The notes: a model not told the origin generated them from the sequence alone. A DNA stretch of 64,000 nt from Hazenella coriacea (GCF_004341825.1 NZ_SMAG01000003.1:1-64000), one strand, 5' to 3'; positions 20,520 to 30,168 are shown, counted from the first letter of the stretch. Translations and numbers: made by a program.

Positions 20520-21245
20520 CTACGGACGATCATATCCTTCCTCACCGATGAAGTCCAAATCCTCGTCTTCTAATTGTTCTTCTTTTTCTTTTCTTTGATA
20601 AGTATCAGTATGAGTAATCTCTGTGATTTCATCACTTTGTCCTTGAAGATCAGTAATTGAAAACCCTTCAGTTAAATCAACATATCCGCGTTGCTCATCC
20701 TGATCAATCACTAATTCATTATAATTACGTCCTTCTCTAAAAAAATCGGGAGGATTGGATGTTCCATACCGCTCCACTTCTTGCCATGCATCTTCACCAT
20801 CATACGCATTATAATCTGTTCCATCTCTAAAATATTGTCGGTAACCAATTACTTTCTCCTCTACAGGTCGACGGATCGAAGAATGCTGCTCAGGATGATG
20901 TTCAATACAATACTCAGCTGCTGGAACTGCTTCTAATCTTTCAAAAGGGATTTCTTGATGACAAACCTTACAAATTCCATACTCCCCTTGTTCCATCCGT
21001 TGAATAGCAGCGTTGACCTCTTCAAGATGGTGTTCATCTGCGTCATTAAGAGCCAAATCTTTGCCACGTTCAAACATCTCTGAGCCCAAGTCAGCGGGAT
21101 GATTATCATAACCAGACAACTCACCAATGGAGTCACTCATAGACTCTTCTAATCCATAATGATCTGTTTGGCGTAATCGTTGTTCCAACTGCTGTTTCTC
21201 CTGCATTAATTGTTGATATAACTGTTGCCGTTGTTGCGTATCCAT
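20520..21245 (-). CDS. yteA: YteA-family DksA/TraR zinc-finger protein
   Basis: 241 residues. An N-terminal Gln-rich coiled coil leads into a DksA/TraR-like zinc finger, ICKVCHQEIPFERLEAVP with CIEHH (about residues 90-118). The last ligand is His rather than Cys. The acidic C-terminal half carries the family-specific YteA domain (DGTDYNAYDGEDAWQEVERYG). Members are thought to act on RNA polymerase or sporulation genes, but the role is not established. GAGGGTG precedes ATG. It is probably the first gene before lspA-rluD. Confidence 0.85.
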   Translation of the reverse strand: MDTQQRQQLYQQLMQEKQQLEQRLRQTDHYGLEESMSDSIGELSGYDNHPADLGSEMFERGKDLALNDADEHHLEEVNAAIQRMEQGEYGICKVCHQEIPFERLEAVPAAEYCIEHHPEQHSSIRRPVEEKVIGYRQYFRDGTDYNAYDGEDAWQEVERYGTSNPPDFFREGRNYNELVIDQDEQRGYVDLTEGFSITDLQGQSDEITEITHTDTYQRKEKEEQLEDEDLDFIGEEGYDRP

Positions 21246-21517
21246 AAAAACACCCTCATTCTTGTAATTTCATTCAATCTCACCTTCAAAGACCATTTGA
21301 AAATTAGCCTATCCTGAACGTGAAAAATTCATGTTCTCAATTAGAGGGAGCTTGTGGTAATCTATTTATGTAAGTTTTTCAAAAAAGAGTTATTGTATAT
21401 AAAATGATTCCACATAAAAAAGTGGGGTCACTCTCACAATAACCAATCAAACCCTGTCTACAAGTCATTTCAAAGTTGAAATTTTGAAATGCTTCAATTT
21501 AAAAGGAGTGATGTCAT
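21246..21517 (+). other. Upstream part of the rsgA leader region
   Basis: Between the divergent yteA and rsgA genes. It contains an AAACCCTGT segment (21449-21457) exactly complementary to 21565-21573 downstream. A 9-bp hairpin CATTTCAAA/TTTGAAATG (21466-21491) lies just before a leader-peptide ribosome site (AAGGAG, 21503-21508). No confident promoter was identified, although TTGTATATAAAATG near 21392-21405 is AT-rich and plausible. Confidence 0.5.
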
Positions 21518-21562
21518 ATGAGAACAATGATGATTGCTGGAATTAAGGTTGTCAATCACTAA
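21518..21562 (+). CDS. Candidate 14-residue leader peptide
   Basis: ATG at 21518 is preceded by AAGGAG with a 9-nt gap. It opens a short frame encoding MRTMMIAGIKVVNH, ending with TAA at 21560-21562. The next base begins the first arm of a hairpin that competes with a structure covering the rsgA ribosome site. The good ribosome site and position suggest a translated regulatory leader. No homology is claimed and expression is unproven. Confidence 0.5.
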   Translation: MRTMMIAGIKVVNH

Positions 21563-21625
21563 CCACAGGGTTTCTGTTACAGAAAAAGGCGGATTCCCTG
21601 TGGGCAAACCCACAAGGAGGAATCC
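21563..21625 (+). promoter_or_regulatory. Competing hairpins over the rsgA ribosome-binding site
   Basis: Arm 1, CCACAGGG (21563-21570), pairs with CCCTGTGG (21596-21603) around an inner TTTCTG/CAGAAA stem. Alternatively GGATTCC and TGTGGG (21591-21604) pair with CCCACA (21609-21614) and GGAATCC (21619-21625), burying the AAGGAGG ribosome site at 21614-21620. The two foldings share 21596-21603 and exclude each other. There is no T run, so control would act on translation. Confidence 0.6.
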
Positions 21626-21627
21626 TA

Positions 21628-22698
21628 TTGAATTTACTTTCATATGGTTGGAATCAACAAGTTGAACAGTTTGCAAATGAGACTACCTCACAAGGTCTTG
21701 AAGTGGGGAGAATCTTATTAGAACATAAACGTTTATACCGGGTCATGACCAAACATGGAGAAGTGTTGGCCCCTGTTTCAGGAAGATTTAGATATGAATC
21801 TCTAGACCGTATTGATTTCCCATGCGTGGGCGATTGGGTTGCTTTAACCGTGCAAGCGGATGAACAAAAAGGTACCATTCATTCTATTATGCCACGTGGA
21901 AGTCAATTCACCCGCAAAGCAGCTGGAACATCCAATGATGTACAATTGGTTGCCACTAATGTAGATACCGTCTTCTTAGTTCATGCACTTAATCAAGACT
22001 TTAATCTGAGAAGATTAGAGCGCTATCTAGTGATGACTTGGGAAAGTGGAGCTAGTCCCGTCATCGTACTTAGTAAGTCTGATCTGTGTGATGATGTTGA
22101 AGAAAAGCGCAACCAAGTAGAAGCGATTGCCATCAGTGCTCCGATCCATGTGATCAGTGCTGAATTTGGGGTTGGACTTGAGAAACTGTATGATTATCTA
22201 AAGCCTGGGCAAACCATCGCCTTACTCGGTTCATCCGGAGTTGGGAAGTCAACCCTCTCTAATAAACTGATCGGAAAGGAACATCTCGCCGTTCAGACCA
22301 TTCGTGAACAAGATGGTAAAGGAAAACATACCACCACCCATCGTGAACTTGTTCCTCTACCTCAAGGCGGTTGTATTATTGACACACCAGGTATGCGTGA
22401 GTTGCAACTTTGGGAGTCAGATACTGGATTGGACTCAACATTTCAAGATATCGATGTAATATCTAAAGCATGCCGCTTTATGAATTGCTCTCACCAAAAT
22501 GAACCTGGTTGTGCAGTCCAAGTTGCGATCCAAGAAGGAAGTTTGACCCAAGAACGCTTTGCTAGTTACCTTAAATTACAACGTGAGCTTGCCTTCTTCG
22601 AGCGAAAAGGTAATAAACGTCTACAATCGGAAGAAAAAAGCCGATGGAAAAAACAAACCAAAAGATATAGTCAATATAAAAAGCACAAAAACAAGTAA
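21628..22698 (+). CDS. rsgA: RsgA-type ribosome small-subunit GTPase (probable paralogue)
   Basis: 356 residues with the circularly permuted GTPase order: an OB-fold (about 45-100), G4 SKSD (149-152), G1 GSSGVGKST (201-209), G3 DTPG (252-255), then a zinc-binding knuckle C282, C287, H289, C295 and a basic tail. RsgA proteins act in 30S maturation. The Bacillus housekeeping copy (YloQ/CpgA) is shorter (about 300 residues) and sits by prkC, so this longer form is probably a second, accessory copy. The start is TTG at 21628, seven bases after AAGGAGG. Confidence 0.88.
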   Translation: MNLLSYGWNQQVEQFANETTSQGLEVGRILLEHKRLYRVMTKHGEVLAPVSGRFRYESLDRIDFPCVGDWVALTVQADEQKGTIHSIMPRGSQFTRKAAGTSNDVQLVATNVDTVFLVHALNQDFNLRRLERYLVMTWESGASPVIVLSKSDLCDDVEEKRNQVEAIAISAPIHVISAEFGVGLEKLYDYLKPGQTIALLGSSGVGKSTLSNKLIGKEHLAVQTIREQDGKGKHTTTHRELVPLPQGGCIIDTPGMRELQLWESDTGLDSTFQDIDVISKACRFMNCSHQNEPGCAVQVAIQEGSLTQERFASYLKLQRELAFFERKGNKRLQSEEKSRWKKQTKRYSQYKKHKNK

Positions 22699-22712
22699 CA
22701 ATCTCAAGCCAA

Positions 22713-22746
22713 GTACTCATTATCCCTAGTGAGTACGTGTTTTTTT
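22713..22746 (+). terminator. rsgA terminator
   Basis: Stem GTACTCA (22713-22719) with TGAGTAC (22730-22736), then GTG and a run of seven T on the plus strand, shortly after the rsgA stop. Confidence 0.85.
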
Positions 22747-22777
22747 ACTTTAGGTAAATCAAATTCCTATATAGAAT

Positions 22778-22814
22778 ATCAAAAGCTTGGCATCAATGAT
22801 GCCAAGCTTTTGAT
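22778..22814 (-). terminator. ileS terminator
   Basis: A perfect 18-bp inverted repeat around a single central base, reading ATCAAAAGCTTGGCATCA on both strands, lies just after the ileS stop. The short T stretch on the minus strand comes from the stem itself. It is probably the ileS terminator. Confidence 0.75.
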
Positions 22815-22818
22815 CTGC

Positions 22819-25599
22819 TTAAGATTTAACAGGGGGTTGATCAATCCCCATCTCATTAACAATTGAAGCGCAACGATCACATAAAGTCGGGTGGTTTTCA
22901 TGTTCACCGACAGAAGGTGAAACAACCCAACAACGATCACATTTTTCTCCATCAGCAGGAGTTACTTTTACAATTACTCTTTGCTCTTCAGAAACCTCTG
23001 AAGAAGCTGGATTTACCTTTACTTGAGAGACAATAAATAGTTGATCTAGCTCGTCCGCTTGTTGTAAAAGACTTGCAGTCGCTTGAGCTGGTGTTAATTC
23101 CACAGCTGCTCCTAATGAATTACCAATCACTTTGCCTGCACGTGCTTCTTCTAAGGCCTTAAGAACCTCATCACGCACTTCCAATAATTGACCCCATTTC
23201 TGTTCAAGTTCTGGATCAACATAAGATTGATTCACCTCAGGGAAGTTAGAGAGTTGAACACTTACTTCATTCACTCCCTGAATATGTTTCCACACCTCAT
23301 CTGCGGTATGTGGGATAAGGGGACTAACCATTTGCACTAGAGAGACCAAAGTTTCATATAGGACTGTCTGTGCAGACCGCCGGATCGGTGAATCAGTCGG
23401 TAACACATATAACCGATCTTTTAACACATCTAAATAAAACTGGCTCAAAAATACGGTACAGAAATGGTGGATTTGACCATATACTTGGTGAAACTCATAC
23501 TGATCGAAGGCTTTAGAGACTCGATCGATCAGTTGCTGTAATTGTGATAAAGCATAGCGATCCAATTCAGTTAACTCAGCTACTGTAACTTGGTCTGTGA
23601 CAGGATCAAAGCCGTTCAAATTTCCCAACAAGAAACGGAAAGTATTACGAAGTTTGCGATACCCTTCTGCCGTTTGCTTGATAATCTCATCTGAGATACG
23701 TACATCTGATTGATAATCAACGGAAGATACCCACAAACGAAGAATATCTGCTCCATACTGGTTAATCACTTTGATCGGCTCTACGACGTTTCCTAGAGAC
23801 TTGGACATCTTACGACCTTCTCCATCTAGGACAAAGCCATGACTTAATACTTCTTTGTAAGGAGCTTTCCCTTTCGTTGCCACAGCTGTAGAGAGTGAAG
23901 AGTTAAACCATCCCCGATACTGGTCAGAACCTTCCATATAAAGATCAGCAGGCCAGCTAAGACCTTCCCGCTGCTCTAAAACAGCTCGATGACTACTGCC
24001 AGAGTCAAACCACACATCCATCGTATCTGTTTCTTTGCGGAACTGATCACCCTGACATTTTTCACATTGTTGACCAGAAGGCATCAACTCATCTGCTTCC
24101 TTGGCATACCATACAGTAGAGCCTTCTTTCGTAAATAAATGAGCGATATAATCGATTGTCTCATCATTAATATGTGGATGACCACATTTTCCGCAATAAA
24201 AGATGGGTAACGGTACACCCCAGATTCGCTGTCTCGAAATACACCAATCCCCACGGTCAGCAATCATATTTTGTAAACGAACTTCACCCCATGGATTGAC
24301 CCAATGCACTTTTTTAATTTCATCAAGCATCGCTTGGCGGAAGCGATCAATGGAAGCAAACCATTGTTCCGTTGCTCGAAAGATGACTGGTTTCTTAGTA
24401 CGCCAATCATGTGGGTATTGGTGATTAATAAAGGTTAGCTTCAACAATAAGCCCAATTCATTTAGTTTTTCAGTTACTTTTTTATTCCCATCTTCATAGA
24501 ATAAACCTTCAAAACCAGGAGCTTGAGCTGTGAAGTATCCTTTATCATCAATCGGGCAAAGAATATCTAAATTATGTTTTTTCCCTACATAGAAATCTTC
24601 TTCCCCATGTCCAGGTGCGGTATGTACACAACCCGAACCTGCATCCAAAGTAACATGATCACCAAAAACAATAGGGCTTTCCCGATCATACAGTGGATGG
24701 TTACAAACAACGCCTGCTAATTCATTTCCTTTATAACTAGAAAGAATCTCGTAGTCTTCGATGCCAACTTCTTGCATTACCTTATCAACGAGGTCGTTCG
24801 CCATGAGTAGTTTACGGTCTCCCACTTGAACCAGGCTATAATCTAAATCTTCATTTAAAGCGATCGCCATATTCGAGGGAATCGTCCAAGGGGTCGTTGT
24901 CCAAATCAATACATAACTGTTTTCCTCAGCGAAAACTCCATTTCCATCTTTAACCGGGAAGAGGACGTAAATAGATGGGGAGCGTTTATCATAGTACTCA
25001 ATCTCTGCCTCAGCTAACGCCGATTCAGATGTTGGAGACCAATAAATAGCCTTTTTCCCACGATAAATATGTCCTTTTTTCACCATTTCTCCAAAAAGAC
25101 GAATCTGTTCCGCTTCATATTCAGGTTGTAAGGTGATATAAGGATTTTCCCAATCCCCACGGACTCCAAAACGTTTACATTGTTTACGTTGTTCATCTAC
25201 ATAGGAAAGGGCATACTCTTTACACAAATCACGAAACTGAACCGGATTTGTATCTTTGCGGTTTACCTTTTTCTTGGTTACCACAGCATGCTCAATAGGA
25301 AGTCCGTGTGTATCCCATCCTGGAACATAAGGTGCGTCAAAACCTTTCAAAGATTTGTAGCGGACGATAAAGTCTTTAATCGTTTTGTTGAGTGCATGCC
25401 CAATATGAAGATTTCCATTTGCATACGGAGGGCCATCATGCAAAATAAATTTAGGGTTCCCTTGTCGTTTTTCCTGAACCTGACCATAGATATCAATCTC
25501 ATCCCACCATTTTTGTAGATCAGGCTCACGCTTAGGAAGATTTCCTCTCATCGGAAAATCTGTTTTCGGAAGGTTTAATGTTTTTCCGTAGTCAGCCAT
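22819..25599 (-). CDS. ileS: Isoleucyl-tRNA synthetase
   Basis: Charges tRNA-Ile and edits misactivated valine. In the 926-residue class I enzyme the HIGH motif is in [10 protein letters not shown] (65-68), KMSKS in [10 protein letters not shown] (about residues 595-605), and the CP1 editing insertion lies between them. The C-terminal zinc site is CDRCWV with a second CDRC near the end. ATG 25599 (MADYGKT) lies 8 nt after AGGAG. The upstream in-frame codon lacks a ribosome site. Expression is governed by a T-box leader. Confidence 0.98.
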   Translation of the reverse strand: MADYGKTLNLPKTDFPMRGNLPKREPDLQKWWDEIDIYGQVQEKRQGNPKFILHDGPPYANGNLHIGHALNKTIKDFIVRYKSLKGFDAPYVPGWDTHGLPIEHAVVTKKKVNRKDTNPVQFRDLCKEYALSYVDEQRKQCKRFGVRGDWENPYITLQPEYEAEQIRLFGEMVKKGHIYRGKKAIYWSPTSESALAEAEIEYYDKRSPSIYVLFPVKDGNGVFAEENSYVLIWTTTPWTIPSNMAIALNEDLDYSLVQVGDRKLLMANDLVDKVMQEVGIEDYEILSSYKGNELAGVVCNHPLYDRESPIVFGDHVTLDAGSGCVHTAPGHGEEDFYVGKKHNLDILCPIDDKGYFTAQAPGFEGLFYEDGNKKVTEKLNELGLLLKLTFINHQYPHDWRTKKPVIFRATEQWFASIDRFRQAMLDEIKKVHWVNPWGEVRLQNMIADRGDWCISRQRIWGVPLPIFYCGKCGHPHINDETIDYIAHLFTKEGSTVWYAKEADELMPSGQQCEKCQGDQFRKETDTMDVWFDSGSSHRAVLEQREGLSWPADLYMEGSDQYRGWFNSSLSTAVATKGKAPYKEVLSHGFVLDGEGRKMSKSLGNVVEPIKVINQYGADILRLWVSSVDYQSDVRISDEIIKQTAEGYRKLRNTFRFLLGNLNGFDPVTDQVTVAELTELDRYALSQLQQLIDRVSKAFDQYEFHQVYGQIHHFCTVFLSQFYLDVLKDRLYVLPTDSPIRRSAQTVLYETLVSLVQMVSPLIPHTADEVWKHIQGVNEVSVQLSNFPEVNQSYVDPELEQKWGQLLEVRDEVLKALEEARAGKVIGNSLGAAVELTPAQATASLLQQADELDQLFIVSQVKVNPASSEVSEEQRVIVKVTPADGEKCDRCWVVSPSVGEHENHPTLCDRCASIVNEMGIDQPPVKS

Positions 25600-25699
25600 C
25601 CATTTCACTCCTCTTACTTCATTTAGTTGTTGAATGATCTAGTAATAACAGTAGCTACAATCGTAGAAAACATGGAGCCATCTTTCGAGAACTTATTAA

Positions 25700-25980
25700 T
25701 ACAAAACAAAAAACCTTCTACATCCTCTAGGGACGAGAAGGTTTCCCGCGGTACCACCCTAATGGTTTGACATCACACACCTGTGTATCAAATCCACTCT
25801 ACCATCCGTAACGTGGATGACGCGGTCGACCTTACTCCAGTTTCAGGTGACAGTTCCAGGGTGATTTTCGATAGAAACTCGGATTAGGCTTACACCCTCC
25901 CTAATTCGCTGAACACGAGCCCTTCTACCTACTCTTCCCTTTCCTAACCTTTACCCTATAACGATTGTTTAAATATTATA
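25700..25980 (-). promoter_or_regulatory. T-box leader of ileS with promoter
   Basis: The minus strand carries the invariant T-box AGGGTGGTACCGCGGG (25745-25760). An intrinsic terminator follows, AACCTTCT/AGAAGGTT (25712-25743) plus a T run. Upstream is a Stem I region (about 25800-25950). Uncharged tRNA would pair with the specifier and the T-box bulge to prevent termination. An ATC in GAAAATCACC (about 25859-25870) is a candidate isoleucine specifier. A promoter is suggested by TATAAT (25975-25980) with TTCACA 18 bp upstream. Confidence 0.93.
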
Positions 25981-26016
25981 CACAAAATCATTCACATTTG
26001 TGAAACACTTTATACA

Positions 26017-26976
26017 TTAAAACATCGCTTTTTTCTTAAGTTTACGTGAAGTTCTTCTTTGTATTTCGCGTGGTGGCTCATCTTCATCTTCTATATACGT
26101 AGCAGATACTTCGTCCATAGAATTAGACTCATCTAAATGATTCATTCCATTTCCTAAGCCAGTGTTTAAAGCTGTGTTTCTAAAGTCAAGCTGTTGTGTA
26201 TGAAAATCATTGTGTTGTTGGAAATCATTATGTTGCTGGAAATCATTGTGTTGTTGGAAATCAGGTCCTTGATTATGATCCAAAAGCAATGTTGGATCTT
26301 GATTGTGATTTGCATACTGCTCCAACTGTTTTCCACGCTCTTCCAAATTCGTTTCCAATTCTTCGAGCGATTCCCAATCAGTGTTTTCTAGAATATCCAT
26401 ATGAGACTGAACCAAAGTGCGGAACCGAGCACGGTAAACAGTCGCTTTTTGTTTGAGATCCAACAACTCGGTATGAATAGAACGAGCTTTTTGTAATGCC
26501 TCGTTGATGATCCGATCCGCATTTTTCTCAGCTTCTTGAAGGATTAACTCAGCTTCTTTTTTAGCATTTAAACGAACCTCTTCTGCCACTTCCTGTGCTA
26601 CACGAATAGACTTGTGAATACTTTGTTCCATAGAACTTAAAGCAGCCACAGAAGGTTGTAGCGCATTCATTGGTTCAGGCTGAGCAAAACGAGGTTGTAA
26701 TTGATGTTGTGGTGGTGCTGGTGGCATTGAAGCCTGTGGTGGAGCTGGTGGCATAGGTGTCTGTGGTCCTGTTTGGTACATGGCCTCGCCTTCCATGACC
26801 CGCTCCAGTTCCGCTTGCAGATCTTCCACCTGCTGTTCTAATTCTAGTTTTTCCCTAGTAAGTAATTCAAAGTCTTTAATAATCTGGTCAAGGAAGTCAT
26901 TGACTTCATCAACATCGTATCCACGAAAGGATCTCTTAAACTCCTTATTGTGTATATCGTAAGGTGTTAGCGGCAT
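26017..26976 (-). CDS. divIVA: DivIVA, unusually long
   Basis: A polar/septal scaffold that senses negative membrane curvature. The N-terminal membrane-binding domain is conserved (MPLTPYDIHNKEFKRSFRGYDVDEVNDFLD, first 20 or so residues diagnostic). It is followed by a first coiled coil to residue 64 and a Pro-rich linker (about 70-100, two APPQ units). The main coiled coil spans about 115-222. A Gln/His/Asn-rich tail has three NDFQQH-type repeats (about 239-258). At 319 residues it is about twice the B. subtilis length. ATG 26976 follows AGGAGGTG. Confidence 0.95.
   Translation of the reverse strand: MPLTPYDIHNKEFKRSFRGYDVDEVNDFLDQIIKDFELLTREKLELEQQVEDLQAELERVMEGEAMYQTGPQTPMPPAPPQASMPPAPPQHQLQPRFAQPEPMNALQPSVAALSSMEQSIHKSIRVAQEVAEEVRLNAKKEAELILQEAEKNADRIINEALQKARSIHTELLDLKQKATVYRARFRTLVQSHMDILENTDWESLEELETNLEERGKQLEQYANHNQDPTLLLDHNQGPDFQQHNDFQQHNDFQQHNDFHTQQLDFRNTALNTGLGNGMNHLDESNSMDEVSATYIEDEDEPPREIQRRTSRKLKKKAMF
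26203..26256 (-). repeat. Three 18-bp tandem repeats in divIVA
   Basis: Three consecutive 18-bp units (26203-26220, 26221-26238, 26239-26256) differ by one or two bases and encode repeated hexapeptides of the type DFQQHN. The in-frame period suggests copy number can vary without breaking the gene. Confidence 0.85.
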
Positions 26977-27077
26977 AATCCGCACCTCCTGGTTAAAATG
27001 CATTCTTTTCTATTCGACAATATTACCAAATATCCTTCTTAAATTCTATAGTATACCGAATATAGGTAACTTGTGGA

Positions 27078-27863
27078 TTAACGGTATGACGCAATTTCGA
27101 CCATTTTTCTACCTTTTTTTGTTATTCTATCTAGTGTTTTCAATTGCAAACGCCCATAACCTCTGATCGAAATCATGTCACCCTCTTGAATAGTAAAACT
27201 TGGCTGTTCCACTACTTTCCAGTTCACTTTGCACTTTCCACTCTTAATTAACGCTGTCGCTTTAGTTCGAGAAAGACGAAATCCTTCTGAAATTAACGCA
27301 TCTACACGTAATGAAACGACAGTAACAGTACGAAGTGTCATAACTGGTTGAAATATAAGCAGATCTTCATGTGAAATCTCTCGAAGAGTCACATGTTCTT
27401 TACCCACTTGTGTGAGATGCATGCGGATAAATTCACTTAACTCACCTACGATTACCACATCACAACCTTGATCATGTGGAAGGATATCACCTATTTTTTC
27501 TCTTTTCAACCCTAATCCCAACAATGATCCTAATACATCCGGATGTTCTAACATTTTTCCACTTGTTGTTTCCATCCGAAGAAAAGAGAGCTGAAATAGT
27601 TCTGGCTCTTCATTTAGATAATCAGGTCCCAAGACAACACGACTTCGCTCAGCAGTAGGAAAACCCCCATTCTTGAAAAAAACGACTTCTATTTGTCTAC
27701 GAATTAGAGTTTCCAAAATGTGTTGTTCTCTTGGGTCTAAAAAAGGTGTGACTATAGGTTGATAACGAGTCATTGAGCGTTCGATCCAATCGGAGCACCG
27801 TTCTACAAAAGGCCGTTCCTCTTGTCGGAAATGAGCCATAATCGTAGAATCTAAGGGTTTCAT
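27078..27863 (-). CDS. ylmH: S4-domain RNA-binding protein YlmH (RqcP2)
   Basis: 261 residues. An N-terminal domain of the YlmH family is followed by an S4 RNA-binding domain near residues 180-245 (LRVDALISEGFRLSRTKATALIKSGKCKVN). In B. subtilis YlmH binds 50S-peptidyl-tRNA complexes and can support poly-Ala tailing with RqcH, which is encoded earlier in the window. The start overlaps the ylmG stop by 4 bp. It belongs to the division-linked ylm cluster. Confidence 0.93.
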   Translation of the reverse strand: MKPLDSTIMAHFRQEERPFVERCSDWIERSMTRYQPIVTPFLDPREQHILETLIRRQIEVVFFKNGGFPTAERSRVVLGPDYLNEEPELFQLSFLRMETTSGKMLEHPDVLGSLLGLGLKREKIGDILPHDQGCDVVIVGELSEFIRMHLTQVGKEHVTLREISHEDLLIFQPVMTLRTVTVVSLRVDALISEGFRLSRTKATALIKSGKCKVNWKVVEQPSFTIQEGDMISIRGYGRLQLKTLDRITKKGRKMVEIASYR

Positions 27864-28135
27864 GACATGATCATCCCGAATATCATACTCATAAGATAAA
27901 GAACCCCACTATGAATAAATCTCAACGCTAATAACGCAACGATCGGGGACAAATCAATCATTCCTAAAGGCGGGATAAATCTACGAAACACTGCTAAATA
28001 AGGTTCTACGACTCGACCGATCAATTGACCAACTGGGGAGCCCTGTACATTGGGCAACCACGAAAGTAAGATGTAAATGAAAATCAACATACTGTAAATA
28101 TTAAACGCCCAACTAACAATCATAAAAATTAACAT
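27860..28135 (-). CDS. ylmG: YggT-family membrane protein YlmG
   Basis: 91 residues with two hydrophobic segments and the family motif LLSWLPNVQGSPVGQLIGRVVEPYL. YggT/YlmG homologues are linked to osmotic tolerance and, in plastids, nucleoid or thylakoid organisation. The role in Firmicutes is not settled. GAGGTGA precedes ATG. It is flanked by sepF and ylmH in the conserved order. Confidence 0.92.
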   Translation of the reverse strand: MLIFMIVSWAFNIYSMLIFIYILLSWLPNVQGSPVGQLIGRVVEPYLAVFRRFIPPLGMIDLSPIVALLALRFIHSGVLYLMSMIFGMIMS

Positions 28136-28162
28136 CGGAATCCGGTCACCTCAATCTGTTTC

Positions 28163-28564
28163 TCAATCGTCTTGCATGATTTCTGTGATCGTTCCATGAA
28201 TATCGACATTGGCTGGTGTACAGATAAAAATATGCGGACCCAATTTGTTTATTTGTCCACCTAAAGCATAAACGGTACCACTCAAAAAGTCCACAACCCG
28301 CATAGCTTGGTCTCTACGAACTCTCTGAAGATTAACGACGACGGGGCGATGACTTTTTAAATTATCGGCGATTTCCTGAGCATCTTCATAAGCTCTTGGC
28401 TCATATAACACTAAACGAATGTTTTTCTGCGTATGCAGTGAGACTACATTTCCTCTCGATTTGGGTTGAGAAGAAATAGCCTGTCCTGAATCCACATGTT
28501 CTTCATATTGGTCCTCATCATCATTAGCACCAAAATACCCCATAATTCTATTCATCAGTGTCAT
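28163..28564 (-). CDS. sepF: Cell division protein SepF
   Basis: 133 residues. The N-terminal amphipathic helix (MNRIMGYFG) anchors it to the membrane. An acidic linker follows, then the globular FtsZ-binding domain (about 50-130, [20 protein letters not shown] ... VVNLQRV). SepF bundles FtsZ filaments and is partly redundant with FtsA. AGGAGG lies 8 nt before ATG 28564. Confidence 0.96.
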   Translation of the reverse strand: MTLMNRIMGYFGANDDEDQYEEHVDSGQAISSQPKSRGNVVSLHTQKNIRLVLYEPRAYEDAQEIADNLKSHRPVVVNLQRVRRDQAMRVVDFLSGTVYALGGQINKLGPHIFICTPANVDIHGTITEIMQDD

Positions 28565-28585
28565 TGAAACCGCCTCCTTAACTCT

Positions 28586-29284
28586 TTAACCTCCCCGTTG
28601 TCCTTTACCTACTAGCAGTGAGCCTAGACGAATCCATGTTGCACCTTCTTCAATCGCAATCTCAAAGTCTTGTGACATACCCATCGATAAATGTGGGACA
28701 GATAACCGGGGATGGTTGAGTCCTTGTAATTTCTGTTGTAAGTTCTTTAGTTCTCGAAAAACAGGTCGCACTTCTTCGGGCTTGTCCACAATCGGTGCCA
28801 TTGTCATCAACCCAGCAACCTCAATAGAAGAGAAATTCGCCATCTCTATTGAAAAATCTTCTAATTCGCTCGGAGAAATTCCAAATTTAGACTCTTCACC
28901 GGAAACATTTACCTGAATAAAACAAGAAGTTTTAGTCTGTTGAAGTTGATTTCTTCGTTCGATTTCCTCCGCAAGCGAATAACGGTCTAGGGAATGAACA
29001 TATTTAAATCTCCCAACGACTTCCTTTGCTTTATTTCTCTGTAGATGTCCGATATAATGCCATGTCCCCCGTTGACCAAGCATGTTCCATTTGGGTATTG
29101 CATCTTGAACCCGACTTTCACCAATATGGTCCAAACCCAAATCAAGTACGTGCTGAGTCGTTTCCAAATCTACATATTTTGTCACTGCTACGACTTGAAC
29201 TTCATTTGAATCTCGACCGACTCGGTGACATGCTTGATGAATTCTTTGCTGAATATGTTCCCACCGTTGAATTAATTCGCCCAT
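28586..29284 (-). CDS. ylmE: PLP homeostasis protein (YggS/YlmE family)
   Basis: 232 residues, a fold-type III PLP-binding barrel without known catalytic activity. It has the PLP lysine in VQVVAVTKYVD (about residue 36), HYIGHLQRNKAKE, and the phosphate-binding LSMGMSQDFEIAIEEGATWIRLG. Such proteins buffer pyridoxal phosphate. ATG at 29284 shares one base with the ylmD stop (TGATG), so the two are translationally coupled. Confidence 0.94.
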   Translation of the reverse strand: MGELIQRWEHIQQRIHQACHRVGRDSNEVQVVAVTKYVDLETTQHVLDLGLDHIGESRVQDAIPKWNMLGQRGTWHYIGHLQRNKAKEVVGRFKYVHSLDRYSLAEEIERRNQLQQTKTSCFIQVNVSGEESKFGISPSELEDFSIEMANFSSIEVAGLMTMAPIVDKPEEVRPVFRELKNLQQKLQGLNHPRLSVPHLSMGMSQDFEIAIEEGATWIRLGSLLVGKGQRGG

Positions 29285-30117
29285 CAAGATCCCCTTTCCT
29301 TTTTTCCGATAAATGCAACCATCCGCCCTGTCCGTCCTTGATCACGGCGATGAGAGTAGAAATAATCTTGGTCACAGCTTGTACACCAAGTGGTTACCAA
29401 GATGTTCCTTTCTAGCACACCTACTCTTTGTAATAGCTTAACATTAGTTTTACGAAGATCAAGTTGCCATTTTCCCTGTTTTGTGCTGATCAAAACTTCT
29501 TGATGAGCTTGAATGTCATCGGGAAGGGCTTGATGCACAGCATTCATCACTCGCTCATCTACCTCGTAACAACATTGATCAATGGAAGGTCCAATGGCTA
29601 CATGAAGGGTCTTAGGGTCAGCTCCTAATTCCTCTAACTTTCGCACCATTCGCACAGCCATGCCTTGAACTGTCCCCTTCCACCCAGCATGTGCTACACC
29701 AATCAAATCCAGATCTGGACTGTAAAAATAAAGCGGGACACAATCAGCGTAATAAGATGCAAGTAAAACATTTTCTTCTTTAGTGATCAATCCATCTGTA
29801 TCTGAAAAAGCAGTGTCCCGTGTGAAGTTTCCTTTTCCCCGGTCAGTAGAAGTAACAAGTTGCAGATCAATGCCATGAACTTGTTCCCCACATGTCCAAG
29901 ACTCTATAGACATCCCTACTTGATCAAGCAACTGTTTGCGATTTTCGACTACCATATCTGGTCGATCGCCTACATGAAAGGCATAATTTCGTTGATTGAG
30001 ATCTTCGTCCTTACGACGTGCACTAAACCCAACAACCAGATGCGGAAATTCCTTTTCCCACCTCTCAAGGAAAAAACAGGGAATCGGTGACGTGTCTCGA
30101 TATTTAAATGGTTCCAT
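29284..30117 (-). CDS. ylmD: Purine nucleoside phosphorylase / laccase-domain protein YlmD (PgeF/YfiH family)
   Basis: 277 residues with the DUF152/YfiH metal ligands: His in GEQVHGID, Cys in YADCVPLYF and His in GVAHAGWKGT. Homologues cleave purine nucleosides, and E. coli PgeF hydrolyses mis-incorporated amino acids from peptidoglycan precursors, so the role in a division cluster is plausible. I chose ATG 30117, after GGAGGGGAG. Confidence 0.9.
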   Translation of the reverse strand: MEPFKYRDTSPIPCFFLERWEKEFPHLVVGFSARRKDEDLNQRNYAFHVGDRPDMVVENRKQLLDQVGMSIESWTCGEQVHGIDLQLVTSTDRGKGNFTRDTAFSDTDGLITKEENVLLASYYADCVPLYFYSPDLDLIGVAHAGWKGTVQGMAVRMVRKLEELGADPKTLHVAIGPSIDQCCYEVDERVMNAVHQALPDDIQAHQEVLISTKQGKWQLDLRKTNVKLLQRVGVLERNILVTTWCTSCDQDYFYSHRRDQGRTGRMVAFIGKKERGS

Positions 30118-30168
30118 ACACTCCCCTCCATTGATCATATTACCATATCTTTGACCATTGACAAAGTT

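Noticed and set aside
20520-21245. Loss of the zinc finger in the YteA-like protein
   Set aside because: Three Cys plus His can still hold zinc, and YteA relatives vary at the last ligand.
26203-26256. Tandem repeats that could be mistaken for a CRISPR or satellite
   Set aside because: Units are adjacent without spacers, 18 bp long and in frame inside divIVA.
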